Assembly: GCF_000469585.1 (NCBI RefSeq)
Contig: NZ_AWNK01000001.1
Span: 731 to 64,730, forward strand
Direction: 5' to 3'
DNA from: Chrysiogenes arsenatis DSM 11915
GTDB taxonomy: Bacteria; Chrysiogenota; Chrysiogenetes; Chrysiogenales; Chrysiogenaceae
Length of the DNA: 64,000 bases
Shown: piece by piece, positions 10,030 through 19,083 of the stretch
Numbering within the stretch: position 1 is the first letter of the stretch
Layout of the letters: every line of letters starts with the position of its first letter
Program-made: the position numbers and the translations under genes
Notes under the pieces: model-generated
The model's input: only the letters and a program-made list of their open reading frames with translations
Database searches by the model: none
What the model was told of the DNA's origin: nothing

Positions 10030-10926
10030 TTACCCCTTATCGCGTTTCAGCATCTGGCGCAGTTCGACAATTTCTTCGAGCAGTGATTGAATATCATCAC
10101 CCAACTCTGGATCAATCCCCGCATTGATATGGGCAGAAGCGCGCTGCACTCGAGGGATGAGTGAATTCACCCGTTGCTCAACCGCATCGGCCATGCCGTT
10201 CGGAACGAGGTTTGCCGGGTGACTTTCAATCAGTTGATTGATGTAATATGTGTGATCAAGGAAGTAGGAAACAAATTCTCCAAGAACATGGAAAATTCGC
10301 ATATCCCCTTCTGAAAAATAGCTTGTATTGGGATGAGAAAAATTCATTGCACCCAAAAGTTCATCGCCGGAAATAAGAGGAACCGAAACCAATGAACCGA
10401 CCATCACGCGTGCGTCGCGCCGAGGCGCAAAGCGCTTATCTTTTTCTACATCGGTTACAAAGGCAATTTCGCGATATTGCGCTACCCAACCAGTCACCCC
10501 TTCGCCGAAAGCAAACGTCGGAACTTCATCGCCAGACCCTTCAACCGCTTTGGCAACACGATCTTCACGTCGATACGTGGCGACTAAGCGCAAGCGACCT
10601 TGGTCGGGCAGAAATATCGATCCATTTTGGAAATCCATTTCACGACCAATAACCTGAAGAGCGCATTGGCAGGCGTCAGCCAGAGGCATAGGGTGATCGT
10701 AGAGTTGCAATAAACGAATAGAGCACGACAGAGCATTGACCATTTTATCATAATTGATCCGCAGGTCATTGAGCGAGCTGTACGCAATCCGCTTTTCCAT
10801 CCCCATGAAATAAATTTTTTGCACCAACAGGCGGGTCTCTTTGTCGGCAATTAACGCCAATTCGCTTTTGGAAACTTTGTTGTCTAAGACTTGGCGGATC
10901 AGATGGATAAGTTCGCTATTTTCCAT
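10030..10926 (-). CDS. GAF-domain signalling protein
   Basis: A 298-residue cytoplasmic protein with a helical N-terminus and a central GAF domain (about residues 75-215, including FGEGVTGWVAQYREIAFV and LISGDELLGAMNFSHPNTSYFSEGD). The C-terminus is helical and charged. GAF domains bind small ligands or cofactors, and no output domain such as kinase or GGDEF is fused here. Its start overlaps the stop of the upstream HDOD gene in a TAATG arrangement, so the two are translationally coupled and probably work together as a signal-sensing unit. Confidence 0.8.
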   Translation of the reverse strand: MENSELIHLIRQVLDNKVSKSELALIADKETRLLVQKIYFMGMEKRIAYSSLNDLRINYDKMVNALSCSIRLLQLYDHPMPLADACQCALQVIGREMDFQNGSIFLPDQGRLRLVATYRREDRVAKAVEGSGDEVPTFAFGEGVTGWVAQYREIAFVTDVEKDKRFAPRRDARVMVGSLVSVPLISGDELLGAMNFSHPNTSYFSEGDMRIFHVLGEFVSYFLDHTYYINQLIESHPANLVPNGMADAVEQRVNSLIPRVQRASAHINAGIDPELGDDIQSLLEEIVELRQMLKRDKG

Positions 10927-11786
10927 TATATAAGCTCCGATACAAGTGAAGTTACCTTTTCTGCCAAATTGCGGTGTGCTTCAATGAGACCAGCAGAAAA
11001 AGGCTCGTCGATACCGAGGAGGTCTAGCGCAACGGGATCTGGCGACCAAACAATTGTCGTCTGATAGAGGCTGGAGGCGATTTGGTGTGCAATGTCATTT
11101 GACAGTGCCGTTACCGCAATCAGGCTGGCATATCGACTGAATTCTTTTGGAATCTGACTTACCGTATGATGATAAGTAATGGCGGCCTGAATCCCAGCGG
11201 GAAGTTTCCACTTCGTGGCAATATACGAACCGGCCTCAGCGTGGTCGACACCGAATTCAGCCAGCTCAAGCCGGCATAACTCCTCTTCGCTTCCCTTCGA
11301 TTCGGCAAGCATCTGCGAGTACTTTTCACGATCAACCAAAAACATCCCCATCTTGCCAATATCGTGCAGAATGCCGGCGACATAACCAAGGTCAGCAAAA
11401 GGTATCGCCAGCCTAGCGCCAATCGATTTCCCTAACACCGCGACACACAATGAATGCTCCCAAAAACTTTTCAGCCGTGTTTCGAGTTCTGGGTCGTTAC
11501 TAATTACCTGTCCGGCAAAGGTACCCAGTACAAGCCCACTCAGCGAGTCCATACCAATGCGCATAATCGCATTTTGAACCGTCGTACATTCGGAACCGCG
11601 AGCATAAAAAGCACTATTGGCCATGCCAACCACTTTGCCGCTTAGGTTGGGATCAGTAGAAATAGAATTTGCAATTTTCTGGAAATTGGCTTTCGGGTCG
11701 CCCAACACTTCAATAATTTCGGCAATTACCCCTGACGGACTGGGGAAGGAATCGGTAACCTGAATAATCTCTGATAATCTACTCAT
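10926..11786 (-). CDS. HDOD-domain protein
   Basis: A 286-residue protein made of an HDOD domain, a degenerate relative of HD phosphohydrolases. The start FPSPSGVIAEIIEVL and the core ISTDPNLSGKVVGMANSAFY are typical. The segment AGILHDIGKMGMFL keeps an HD-like motif (His-Asp), followed by FGVDHAEAGSYIATKWKLP. HDOD proteins act in signalling, often with GAF, GGDEF or chemotaxis proteins. It overlaps the TPR gene upstream by 8 bases and the GAF gene downstream by 1 base. The ATG at 11786 has GGGAG upstream. Confidence 0.85.
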   Translation of the reverse strand: MSRLSEIIQVTDSFPSPSGVIAEIIEVLGDPKANFQKIANSISTDPNLSGKVVGMANSAFYARGSECTTVQNAIMRIGMDSLSGLVLGTFAGQVISNDPELETRLKSFWEHSLCVAVLGKSIGARLAIPFADLGYVAGILHDIGKMGMFLVDREKYSQMLAESKGSEEELCRLELAEFGVDHAEAGSYIATKWKLPAGIQAAITYHHTVSQIPKEFSRYASLIAVTALSNDIAHQIASSLYQTTIVWSPDPVALDLLGIDEPFSAGLIEAHRNLAEKVTSLVSELI

Positions 11787-12528
11787 GGGCAGCTCCCTGA
11801 AGGACATTGAGAAGTTTGTGTTTTAACTCTTGTGCTTCGCGGTAATATGGTGAAGCAGGAATGACCTGATCAAACCAGTCAACAAGACTCCGTATTTGAT
11901 GCGGTTCAATATCGGTCACGGTCGCTTGCTCCAAGACATGCTCCAAATCAGCCGAAGCAATTTTATAGGCCAACTCAGAGCGAAGCAAACGGGTTGTTTC
12001 ATCAGGCTCTTCGATCTTCCCTAACACGGAAAAGGCCATGCGCCAGTCATCACGATGGTAATAGCGGCGAGCTTCTTGGCGGTACACATCGGGTGCTCGC
12101 TTTTTTGCCAGTTCAATTTTTTGGTTCGCAAGGAGCGCCAAATGCTCTACTCGTTCGAGATTACCAAGCCCTTTTTTTGAAACCTCTTGGAGAACCTTTA
12201 ACGAAATCTGCGCCAACTCTATCGCTTGATTGATTTCGCCTTGATCGATCACGGTGTCGACGCGCCGTAAAACCTCTTCTACTGAATCACTCGCGCGTTC
12301 TGTTGTCAGTGCAAAATAGGCATTACGTCGCATGACAATAGCATTGCGGTTATAATTATCCGCCTGTACTGCTTGATCAAGCAATTCATGCGCACGCGCA
12401 TAATTCCCCTGATCGTACTCCAGCATCCCTTCGCGAGCCAACACATACGAGGTGCTGGTCGCAAAGTAATGCCACGTTCCATAAATAAGGACTACCCCAA
12501 GCAGTATCATAACAATGATTCGCTTCAT
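11779..12528 (-). CDS. Membrane-anchored TPR-like protein
   Basis: A 249-residue protein with one N-terminal membrane helix (about residues 4-22, no clear cleavage site) and a soluble helical region containing at least one TPR-like unit (LEYDQGNYARAHELLDQAV). Further helical pairs follow to the end. No specific family is recognised. As first gene of the TPR-HDOD-GAF operon it may be the membrane scaffold of that signalling unit, which is inferred from position only. Confidence 0.65.
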   Translation of the reverse strand: MKRIIVMILLGVVLIYGTWHYFATSTSYVLAREGMLEYDQGNYARAHELLDQAVQADNYNRNAIVMRRNAYFALTTERASDSVEEVLRRVDTVIDQGEINQAIELAQISLKVLQEVSKKGLGNLERVEHLALLANQKIELAKKRAPDVYRQEARRYYHRDDWRMAFSVLGKIEEPDETTRLLRSELAYKIASADLEHVLEQATVTDIEPHQIRSLVDWFDQVIPASPYYREAQELKHKLLNVLQGAAHE

Positions 12529-12821
12529 AAGTTCAACTCCATGCTACGCGATAATACCAATATTATTGAAAATATCCTATATTTTTTTAGAATCACGCGC
12601 AGGATTATTGCAACACATTGACACTATCTCCATGAACTACCGAAACCGTCTCAAAGAATATTACGAATACGTTGTTAGAATTTTTCCTCTTTTCGCGCCG
12701 CACAAGACTTTACTGATATCCACACATGATAATCTCAGTCTTAGAGATGTGAATCATTACTTGTTCATTACAGCGCTCAAATGAACAGAGAATTCACCGA
12801 AAGAAGATACTGGAGGGGGTA
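12529..12821. promoter_or_regulatory. AT-rich divergent intergenic region
   Basis: This 293-base AT-rich stretch separates the minus-strand TPR operon from the plus-strand response regulator. It must hold both promoters. I see no clear gene and no promoter boxes good enough to call individually. Confidence 0.4.
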
Positions 12822-13502
12822 ATGTCCGCTTCGCTCAAAATTCTTAAATCCCTTGATGTCCTCTATGCTGACGATGACACCGTTCTTTTAGAAGCACTTT
12901 CGTCCGTGCTCACTGGACACTTCCGCAGCGTGATAACCGCCACAAACGGACAGGAAACGCTTGAAAAATACCAAAAAAGAAAACCTGACGTCGTTATGCT
13001 TGATATTCGTATGCCCAAGAAAGACGGCCTCAGCGTCGCACAAGAAATTCGCGAACACAGTTCAGACACACCCATCATCATACTTTCAAGTTTTTGCGAA
13101 CGCGAGGATCTACTGAAGTCGGTCAAGTTAAATCTCATTGATTTCCTGATAAAGCCCGTCGAATTAACCACGCTCCGTTCAACACTAGAGCTTTGCGCTA
13201 CGCGCATCAGCAATAACGCTCATACCGGCCTTCGGCTGACCGATACCGTGCTCTACTTTCCCCAAGGAGCCACACTTGACACTCCCGAAGGGCACATTTC
13301 GCTGACACGCAACGAAAAAGTGTTTCTCGACTTACTCCTCCAGAGTCGCGGCAAGCTGGTAAGCATCGACACGATAGAAGAAGTGGTCTTTGACGACAAT
13401 ATGAGCTTGCCAGCCCTGCGTAATCTTGTGCTTCGATTACGCAAGAAAATCGGCAAGCAAACCATCATCAGCTTCAAAGAAATGGGATATCTGATCCGCT
13501 AA
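12822..13502 (+). CDS. OmpR-type response regulator
   Basis: A 226-residue response regulator. The receiver domain (about residues 10-125) has the acidic pair DDD near residue 17, the phospho-acceptor Asp in VVMLDIRMP and the Lys in LIKPVELTT. The C-terminal part (about 140-226) is an OmpR/PhoB-type winged helix (ISLTRNEKVFLDLLLQSRGKLVS, ending FKEMGYLIR). The ATG has GGAGGGGG upstream. No histidine kinase is adjacent, so it is an orphan regulator whose partner lies elsewhere. It converges on trpG. Confidence 0.88.
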   Translation: MSASLKILKSLDVLYADDDTVLLEALSSVLTGHFRSVITATNGQETLEKYQKRKPDVVMLDIRMPKKDGLSVAQEIREHSSDTPIIILSSFCEREDLLKSVKLNLIDFLIKPVELTTLRSTLELCATRISNNAHTGLRLTDTVLYFPQGATLDTPEGHISLTRNEKVFLDLLLQSRGKLVSIDTIEEVVFDDNMSLPALRNLVLRLRKKIGKQTIISFKEMGYLIR

Positions 13503-13515
13503 CCTAGTCACTCCT

Positions 13516-14109
13516 TCAAACAGCGCAGTCGATATAGTGATCACTGCCTGCCCGTGGTTCGACATCCAGGAAGTTACAAAGCATTCTTTCTCCAAATTGA
13601 GTCAAAATACTCTCCGGATGAAACTGCATGCCATAGAGAGGTTTGGCGCAATGTTCAATTCCCATAATCGTTCCATCGGCGGTTGTTGACGTGACTTTCA
13701 GTTCAGCGGGAAGCGGTGGAATGCCAACGAGCGAATGGTAACGCCCAACACGAATCCCTTGCGGCACGGTGCGATAAATTGTACTGCCATCGTGGGTAAT
13801 CGCACTACTTTTTCCGTGAAACACCGTGCCAGTTGGAGCGACCGTACCACCTAGCGCAGCGACTATCGTTTGATGCCCCAAACAAACGCCCAAAATTGGC
13901 GCATCATACTCACGGATAATGCGGGCGCTTATGCCATCAGGATCGGGGCTTGAAGGGCCTGGCGAGATAATCACTTTATCCGGATGCAGACGGAGAACAT
14001 CGTCGTAGCTGATTTCATCAGGCCGCCACACAGTAATCTCGTCATAGTTCGCCAGAATCTGCACAATGTTGTACGTAAACGAATCGTAATTATCGATCAT
14101 AAGTAACAT
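13516..14109 (-). CDS. trpG: Anthranilate synthase glutaminase component (TrpG/PabA type)
   Basis: A 197-residue class I glutamine amidotransferase that supplies ammonia to TrpE for anthranilate synthesis. The nucleophile Cys is in GVCLGHQTIVAALGG and the His-Glu pair in MQFHPESI. The N-terminus MLLMIDNYDSFTYN is diagnostic for TrpG/PabA. The ATG at 14109 has GGAGG at 6 bases and overlaps the end of trpE by 20 bases, which indicates coupling. Because the operon is governed by a Trp attenuator, TrpG is the better name than PabA, although amphibolic use in folate synthesis is possible. Confidence 0.92.
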   Translation of the reverse strand: MLLMIDNYDSFTYNIVQILANYDEITVWRPDEISYDDVLRLHPDKVIISPGPSSPDPDGISARIIREYDAPILGVCLGHQTIVAALGGTVAPTGTVFHGKSSAITHDGSTIYRTVPQGIRVGRYHSLVGIPPLPAELKVTSTTADGTIMGIEHCAKPLYGMQFHPESILTQFGERMLCNFLDVEPRAGSDHYIDCAV

Positions 14110-15550
14110 GAATATCCTCCATCTCCACAGCGGCTTCAATCGCTTTTAATAAGGCTGCCGCCTTATTGTGACACTCCTCATATTCCTTATCAGGTTCACT
14201 TTCAGCAACAATACCCGCCCCCGCTTGCACAATCACACGCTGATCGTCAGTATGAATCATCGTACGGATTGCGATGGCGGTGTCCATATTACCGTTATAG
14301 TCAAAATATCCCACCACGCCACTGTACACATTACGGGCGATCGATTCATGTTCAGCAATAATTTCCATCGCACGGATTTTGGGCGCACCGGAGACCGTAC
14401 CTGCGGGGAAAGTATCGCCCAACATCGAAAGCAGCCCTTTTCCCTGCTTCGCGTCAACCGTGCCAACAACATTGGAAACCATATGCATGACATGTGAATA
14501 GTGCTCAACGATCATGAGTTCTGTCACTTTTACACTGCCGGTTTGACAAAAACGCCCAAGATCATTGCGTGCCAGATCAACCAGCATGACATGTTCGGAA
14601 ATTTCCTTTGGGTCACCTTTCAAATCCTTTTCCAGCAGTTGATTTTGCTCTGGTGTGGGCGCAATGCGTCGCGTTCCCGCAATGGGACGAAGATACGCCG
14701 TATCATCTTTGACTTTCAGGTGCATTTCTGGCGAAGCGCCAACTAAACGGTATGAGCCAAAGTCGAGGTAGAACGTGTACGGCGACGGATTAATACGACG
14801 AAGTGCTCGGTACAGCGTAAACGGATCGACATCACCATGCGCAATAATCCGTTGCGAAAGCACCGCCTGAATAATTTCTCCGGCAAAAATCTCTTTTTGT
14901 ATCGCTTCAACACTCGCCTCGTATTGATCGCGAGGAAACTGCTGTTCGATACGCAGTGGTGTGCGACGTGGAACACAGTATTCAACACGCGCCGTACGCA
15001 GCTTATGCCCAATTGCGGTAAGCTGCGCAAATGCCGCATCATATTCCGATTCGTCTTGAAGTGTAAAAAGGAAGCGGAGCATACCATCCCAATTATCGAT
15101 TACCAGCAGCTTGTGAAATTCGAACAGGTGAATCTCAGGTAAGCCTAATTGGTCATCGCGATGCCGCGGAAGTTTTTCGAAAAAACGGGCGGCATCGTAG
15201 CTAATGTGCCCCACATAGCCACCAGAAAAATCGGGGAGTTGTGGATCTTTCCCATATCCGCGATTTTGAAAAATCGAATCGAGATAATCGAGGGGCTTTT
15301 GCGTTCGCGCCACACCATCAACATACAACGTCCCTTGACGAACCTGAATCTCACTGTTCGCTTCTATTCCCATAAATGTGTAGCGGCTCCACTTGCCGCG
15401 CTTTTCAACGGATTCAAACAAAAACGGGCTTTCTAAAATTTTGGCAAGCAAAACCGGGGTAAACAGATCGCAATCCCACACGCCCTGAACAAGATAACGG
15501 TTATGGGTTTTGGCGTACTCTACAAAAGCTGATCGAGTCGTTATTTGCAT
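14090..15550 (-). CDS. trpE: Anthranilate synthase component I
   Basis: TrpE (486 aa) converts chorismate and ammonia or glutamine to anthranilate, the first step of tryptophan synthesis. The chorismate-binding C-terminal domain shows IAGTRRIAPT, VMLVDLARNDLGRFC and GTVSGAPKIRAMEII. The N-terminal domain holds the presumed Trp-feedback region. The ATG at 15550 has GGGGAG upstream. It is the first structural gene after a leader peptide and attenuator, and is followed by overlapping trpG. trpDCFBA are not in the window. Confidence 0.94.
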   Translation of the reverse strand: MQITTRSAFVEYAKTHNRYLVQGVWDCDLFTPVLLAKILESPFLFESVEKRGKWSRYTFMGIEANSEIQVRQGTLYVDGVARTQKPLDYLDSIFQNRGYGKDPQLPDFSGGYVGHISYDAARFFEKLPRHRDDQLGLPEIHLFEFHKLLVIDNWDGMLRFLFTLQDESEYDAAFAQLTAIGHKLRTARVEYCVPRRTPLRIEQQFPRDQYEASVEAIQKEIFAGEIIQAVLSQRIIAHGDVDPFTLYRALRRINPSPYTFYLDFGSYRLVGASPEMHLKVKDDTAYLRPIAGTRRIAPTPEQNQLLEKDLKGDPKEISEHVMLVDLARNDLGRFCQTGSVKVTELMIVEHYSHVMHMVSNVVGTVDAKQGKGLLSMLGDTFPAGTVSGAPKIRAMEIIAEHESIARNVYSGVVGYFDYNGNMDTAIAIRTMIHTDDQRVIVQAGAGIVAESEPDKEYEECHNKAAALLKAIEAAVEMEDIHVTYDR

Positions 15551-15569
15551 ACAGAAACTCCCCAGAAAA

Positions 15570-15600
15570 TAAAAAAGGCCGTGGAATACATTCCACGACC
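15570..15600 (-). terminator. trp attenuator terminator
   Basis: On the minus strand GGTCGTGGAAT (15600-15590) pairs with ATTCCACGGCC (15587-15577) to give a stem of about 10 bp with a 4-base loop, followed by six T residues. It lies 20 bases before the trpE start and after the Trp-rich leader peptide, so it is the terminator of a transcription attenuator rather than an operon end. Confidence 0.85.
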
Positions 15601-15671
15601 GGTAGTTCGGTTAACGATCGTGGCAGCCAACATGCTGCCACGCACAAAAATGGCGACAGCGTTTATCGCCA
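15593..15671 (-). promoter_or_regulatory. trp leader alternative hairpins (pause and antiterminator)
   Basis: Three further pairings are visible in the leader RNA. TGGCGA (15671-15666, overlapping the last Trp codon and the stop) pairs with TCGCCA (15656-15651). CGTGGCAGC (15642-15634) pairs with GCTGCCACG (15627-15619). CCACGATC (15623-15616) can instead pair with GGTCGTGG (15600-15593), the 5' arm of the terminator, and would act as antiterminator. The last pairing excludes both the second hairpin and the terminator. Confidence 0.7.
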
Positions 15672-15719
15672 CCAACGCCATGAACAAGAGAATAGAGTTA
15701 CTGCAACACGATATTTCAT
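15663..15719 (-). CDS. trpL: trp operon leader peptide
   Basis: An 18-residue peptide, MKYRVAVTLFSCSWRWWR, with AGGAG 8 bases upstream of its ATG. Three Trp codons in four positions (15680-15669) lie just before the stop. Ribosome stalling here when charged tRNA-Trp is low would free the downstream antiterminator and let RNA polymerase read into trpE. Recognised from its codons, position and the following terminator. Confidence 0.88.
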   Translation of the reverse strand: MKYRVAVTLFSCSWRWWR

Positions 15720-15751
15720 CGGTGTTTTCTCCTGAAAATTATCGAGTGTAA

Positions 15752-15778
15752 ATAATACGCCAAGCTTGCTTCTGTCAA
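15752..15778 (-). promoter_or_regulatory. Probable trp promoter
   Basis: On the minus strand a perfect TTGACA (15778-15773) is followed after 15 bases by TATTAT (15757-15752). A TTATTT at the standard 17-base spacing is an alternative -10. The start of transcription would be about 25 bases before the leader peptide. Confidence 0.6.
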
Positions 15779-15896
15779 GAGTAAAACCGTACATCGTTGC
15801 ATTCATCACAACGTCCCGGCAAGAAAAGTCATTGAAATCACACACACTTCCATGTCATATTCCCCCGTTTTTCATTTTCACGTATAAAGGATTCCC

Positions 15897-17732
15897 ATGC
15901 AACGCAACGACACTATTCGCAATATCGCCATTATTGCCCACGTTGACCACGGCAAAACTACCCTTGTTGACCAGATGTTCCGCCAAAGCGGCCTTTTCCG
16001 CGCGAATCAAGAAGTTGATGAGCGGATTATGGATAATATGGACATTGAAAAAGAGCGCGGCATTACCATCGCGGCAAAGAACTGTTCGGTCAACTGGAAG
16101 GGAACCAAGATCAATATTCTCGACACACCGGGTCACGCTGACTTTGGTGGCGAAGTTGAGCGGGCACTTATGATGGTGGATGGCGCTATCTTGCTGGTGG
16201 ATTCGTCTGAAGGGCCATTGCCACAAACGCGCTTTGTACTGCGCAAAGCACTCCAAGCGAAACTTTCGGTTATTGTTGTTATCAACAAAATAGATCGCCC
16301 TGATTCGCGTATTGCCGAAGTCTTAAACGAAATCTACGACCTGTTCATTGATCTCGAAGCAACAGATGAACAAATTGACTTTCCAGTGCTCTATGCGATT
16401 GCGCGCGACGGTATTGCTCGCCATCAACCAGATGACGCCAGCGAAACGCTCGAACCACTGCTAGATACTGTCATCGAAAAAATTCCCGGCCCGCGTCACA
16501 AAACAGAAGAGCCTTTCCAAATGCTGGTTGCCGATCTCGACTATTCCGAATATGTAGGCCGCCTTGCTATTGGTCGAATCGCCCACGGCACTATTCGTAA
16601 AAACGAAAGCCTCATCTGTATTGGCGAAGACGGCAAACATATCGCGTTGCGCGCAACGAAACTGCAAGTGTACGAAGGGGTTGGGATGGTTGATGTCGAA
16701 GAAGTCGCGCCCGGCGACATCCTCATCCTTGCCGGGATCGAAGATGTACATATTGGCGATACCATTTGTACTCGTGAAAATCCCCGTACGCTGAAGCGAA
16801 TTACGGTTGACGAACCAACCGTTGCTATGCGCTTTGCGCCTAACAGCTCGCCGTTTGCCGGCCAAGAAGGGAAATTCGTTCAGTCCACCAAGATTCGTGA
16901 GCGCCTGATGCGTGAAACCTTACAATCGGTAGCCATCCAAATCGAAGAAACCGAAGTGGGCGACGCATTTATCGTCAAGGGGCGCGGGGAATTACAAATG
17001 GCAATCCTGATCGAAACCATGCGCCGTGAAGGGTACGAACTTTCGGTTGGTCGCCCTGAAGTCATTATGAAAAAGGATGAGAGCGGGAAGGTGCTAGAGC
17101 CGATTGAAGATCTCTACGTCGATTGCGACGAAGCCTTTATGGGGATTGTTACCGAAAAGCTTTCGATGCGCAAAGGGCGTATGGTAAATATGGTGAACAA
17201 TGGTTCTGGGCGAATCAGAATCCAATACCATATCCCTTCACGCGGCTTGATTGGCTACCGCAGCGAGTTTATGACGGACACACGTGGTACGGGCATTATG
17301 AACTCACTTCTGCACGGATACGAGCCGCACCGCGGCGAATTCCCAACGCGCCTGACGGGATCACTCGTCAGCGATCGCAACGGCGTTACCAACTCATACG
17401 CGCTCTTCAACCTTGAGCCACGCGGCATACTCTTTACCTACCCAAGCACCAAAGTGTACGAAGGGATGATTATCGGTGAGCACAACCGCGACAGCGACTT
17501 GAACGTGAACTGTTGTAAAGAAAAGAAACTCACCAACGTCCGTTCGTCGAGTAAAGATGATGCACTCACACTCACGCCAATCCAACCGATGACCCTGGAA
17601 CGGGCTATTGAGTTCATCCGTGACGATGAAATGATTGAAGTCACGCCGAAGAGCATTCGACTTCGCAAAACGATTCTTTCCGCACAAGAGCGGCAATCAA
17701 TGCACAGCCGAATGAAACGCGCTGACGCCTAA
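15897..17732 (+). CDS. typA: Ribosome-associated GTPase TypA/BipA
   Basis: TypA (611 aa) is a translational GTPase related to EF-G that aids 50S assembly and growth under stress. G-domain motifs are [14 protein letters not shown] (G1), the RGITI switch (G2), [15 protein letters not shown] (G3) and NKIDRP (G4). The C-terminal domain unique to BipA follows ([19 protein letters not shown]). Length is typical. The ATG has AAAGGA upstream, and a strong terminator follows the stop. Confidence 0.96.
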   Translation: MQRNDTIRNIAIIAHVDHGKTTLVDQMFRQSGLFRANQEVDERIMDNMDIEKERGITIAAKNCSVNWKGTKINILDTPGHADFGGEVERALMMVDGAILLVDSSEGPLPQTRFVLRKALQAKLSVIVVINKIDRPDSRIAEVLNEIYDLFIDLEATDEQIDFPVLYAIARDGIARHQPDDASETLEPLLDTVIEKIPGPRHKTEEPFQMLVADLDYSEYVGRLAIGRIAHGTIRKNESLICIGEDGKHIALRATKLQVYEGVGMVDVEEVAPGDILILAGIEDVHIGDTICTRENPRTLKRITVDEPTVAMRFAPNSSPFAGQEGKFVQSTKIRERLMRETLQSVAIQIEETEVGDAFIVKGRGELQMAILIETMRREGYELSVGRPEVIMKKDESGKVLEPIEDLYVDCDEAFMGIVTEKLSMRKGRMVNMVNNGSGRIRIQYHIPSRGLIGYRSEFMTDTRGTGIMNSLLHGYEPHRGEFPTRLTGSLVSDRNGVTNSYALFNLEPRGILFTYPSTKVYEGMIIGEHNRDSDLNVNCCKEKKLTNVRSSSKDDALTLTPIQPMTLERAIEFIRDDEMIEVTPKSIRLRKTILSAQERQSMHSRMKRADA

Positions 17733-17747
17733 CCATCACAACACCGC

Positions 17748-17790
17748 AAAACCCCTCAAACATCCCATGCGATTGAGGGGTTTTGTTTTT
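17748..17790 (+). terminator. Intrinsic terminator after typA
   Basis: AAAACCCCTCAA (17748-17759) and TTGAGGGGTTTT (17773-17784) form a 12-bp perfect stem, followed by GTTTTT. It lies 15 bases after the typA stop codon. Confidence 0.9.
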
Positions 17791-17877
17791 CCGGCGCGTC
17801 ATGCGCATGATCGCACTTGCCTTAAAACAGGGTTTTACCCTATAACCACTCATTATACTACCGACAAGGAGTTTGCC

Positions 17878-19083
17878 GTGACATCACCATTCGAGTTCGA
17901 TGCCAACGCCATATTTGACTCCCTTTGTCTGGATCACACCGTTATCATGTTACTCATTGACCCAGCGCAGTATGGTAAGATCATTGACGCCAACTCCGCC
18001 GCCTGTCAGTTTTATGGCTATAGCCGCGAGCAACTTTTACAATTCCATATTTCTGACATCAACACGGCAACACCGCAGGAAATACAGCAGGCGATGAACC
18101 GCATGAGAATAAAACAGGAAAATGTCTTTCTGTTTAAGCATCGCCTTGCCAGCGGAGAAATTCGTCGCGTAGAAGTACACTCGGCTCCCGTTATCTGCCG
18201 CAATCAACGGGTATTATTTTCGATTATCCATGATCGCGAAGCCGCATGTCGTGAACAAGAAGCACAACAAAGCCTGTTAGAACGCTTGCAACAAGAAGTC
18301 GCCGTATCGCGTCAGAAGCATTTGATTCACAGCCGACTGGTTTCAACGCAGGTACATCAGCTCGTATGGGAATCGCTCTTGCGCAATCTGAACAACCACT
18401 TGGAAACACCACTGCGCACGTTAGAGCTTCTACTTGATCATATGCAAGTCGCCCAAACGCCTTCCACGTGCGAAGAGATAGAGGGTGACGATCCCGAATA
18501 CCGTTCCGACCAGATGCTCCCGAAAAGTCTGCTCATGCTCCAGGGAATATCGCACACCATCGAGACGTTCCAATATTTCTTTTCTCTGTCGCGTCTGCGC
18601 GATGAGTCCTTCTATTTAGTGATTGCGGTTCAAGGAGCCGTGCAGGTTTCCTGCATCCCTTTCCAGAACCCACCAATACAGTTACAGATCACCGGCGATC
18701 ATACACTCGTTCATTCCGGCTCACGTTTTGCGCTCGGCTGCGCCGTGTTGTTCCTCATCAATAATGCCGCCGAAGTGTTCCAAGAGCGTGCCGAACATGT
18801 GAAAAAACCCATACTTTCCATTTCAATCGGCTTTCAGGATGACTATAAAGCCATCGCTATTACAGACAATGCCGGCGGAATTGATCGAGCCGTGCGCGAC
18901 ACGCTGTTTGACCCTTCCGTGACAACACATCAAGCACGCAATGCTCTGGGGATGGGGTTGTACACCGCACGTTTAATGATCGAACGTGAGTTCGGGGGCT
19001 GGCTCACTGTCACCACAGACTCCCAAGGCTCAACCTTCACTATTCTCCTGCCGAATACGGGCGATAGCGCGGTAACCGAATGA
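17878..19083 (+). CDS. PAS-domain histidine kinase with degenerate phospho-acceptor box
   Basis: A 401-residue soluble protein. A PAS domain occupies about residues 10-125 (IIDANSAACQFYGYSREQLL, then RLASGEIRRVEVHSAPV). The C-terminal HATPase domain has an N box (FLINNAAEVF), a G1 box (ITDNAGGID) and a G2 box (ALGMGLYTARLMIERE). Where HisKA has HELRTPL this protein reads NNHLETPLRTLEL, so the His is present but out of the usual context. Translation starts at a GTG (17878) with AAGGAG upstream. The stop overlaps the start of the FapA-like gene (ATGA), so the two are coupled. No receiver protein is adjacent. Confidence 0.8.
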   Translation: MTSPFEFDANAIFDSLCLDHTVIMLLIDPAQYGKIIDANSAACQFYGYSREQLLQFHISDINTATPQEIQQAMNRMRIKQENVFLFKHRLASGEIRRVEVHSAPVICRNQRVLFSIIHDREAACREQEAQQSLLERLQQEVAVSRQKHLIHSRLVSTQVHQLVWESLLRNLNNHLETPLRTLELLLDHMQVAQTPSTCEEIEGDDPEYRSDQMLPKSLLMLQGISHTIETFQYFFSLSRLRDESFYLVIAVQGAVQVSCIPFQNPPIQLQITGDHTLVHSGSRFALGCAVLFLINNAAEVFQERAEHVKKPILSISIGFQDDYKAIAITDNAGGIDRAVRDTLFDPSVTTHQARNALGMGLYTARLMIEREFGGWLTVTTDSQGSTFTILLPNTGDSAVTE

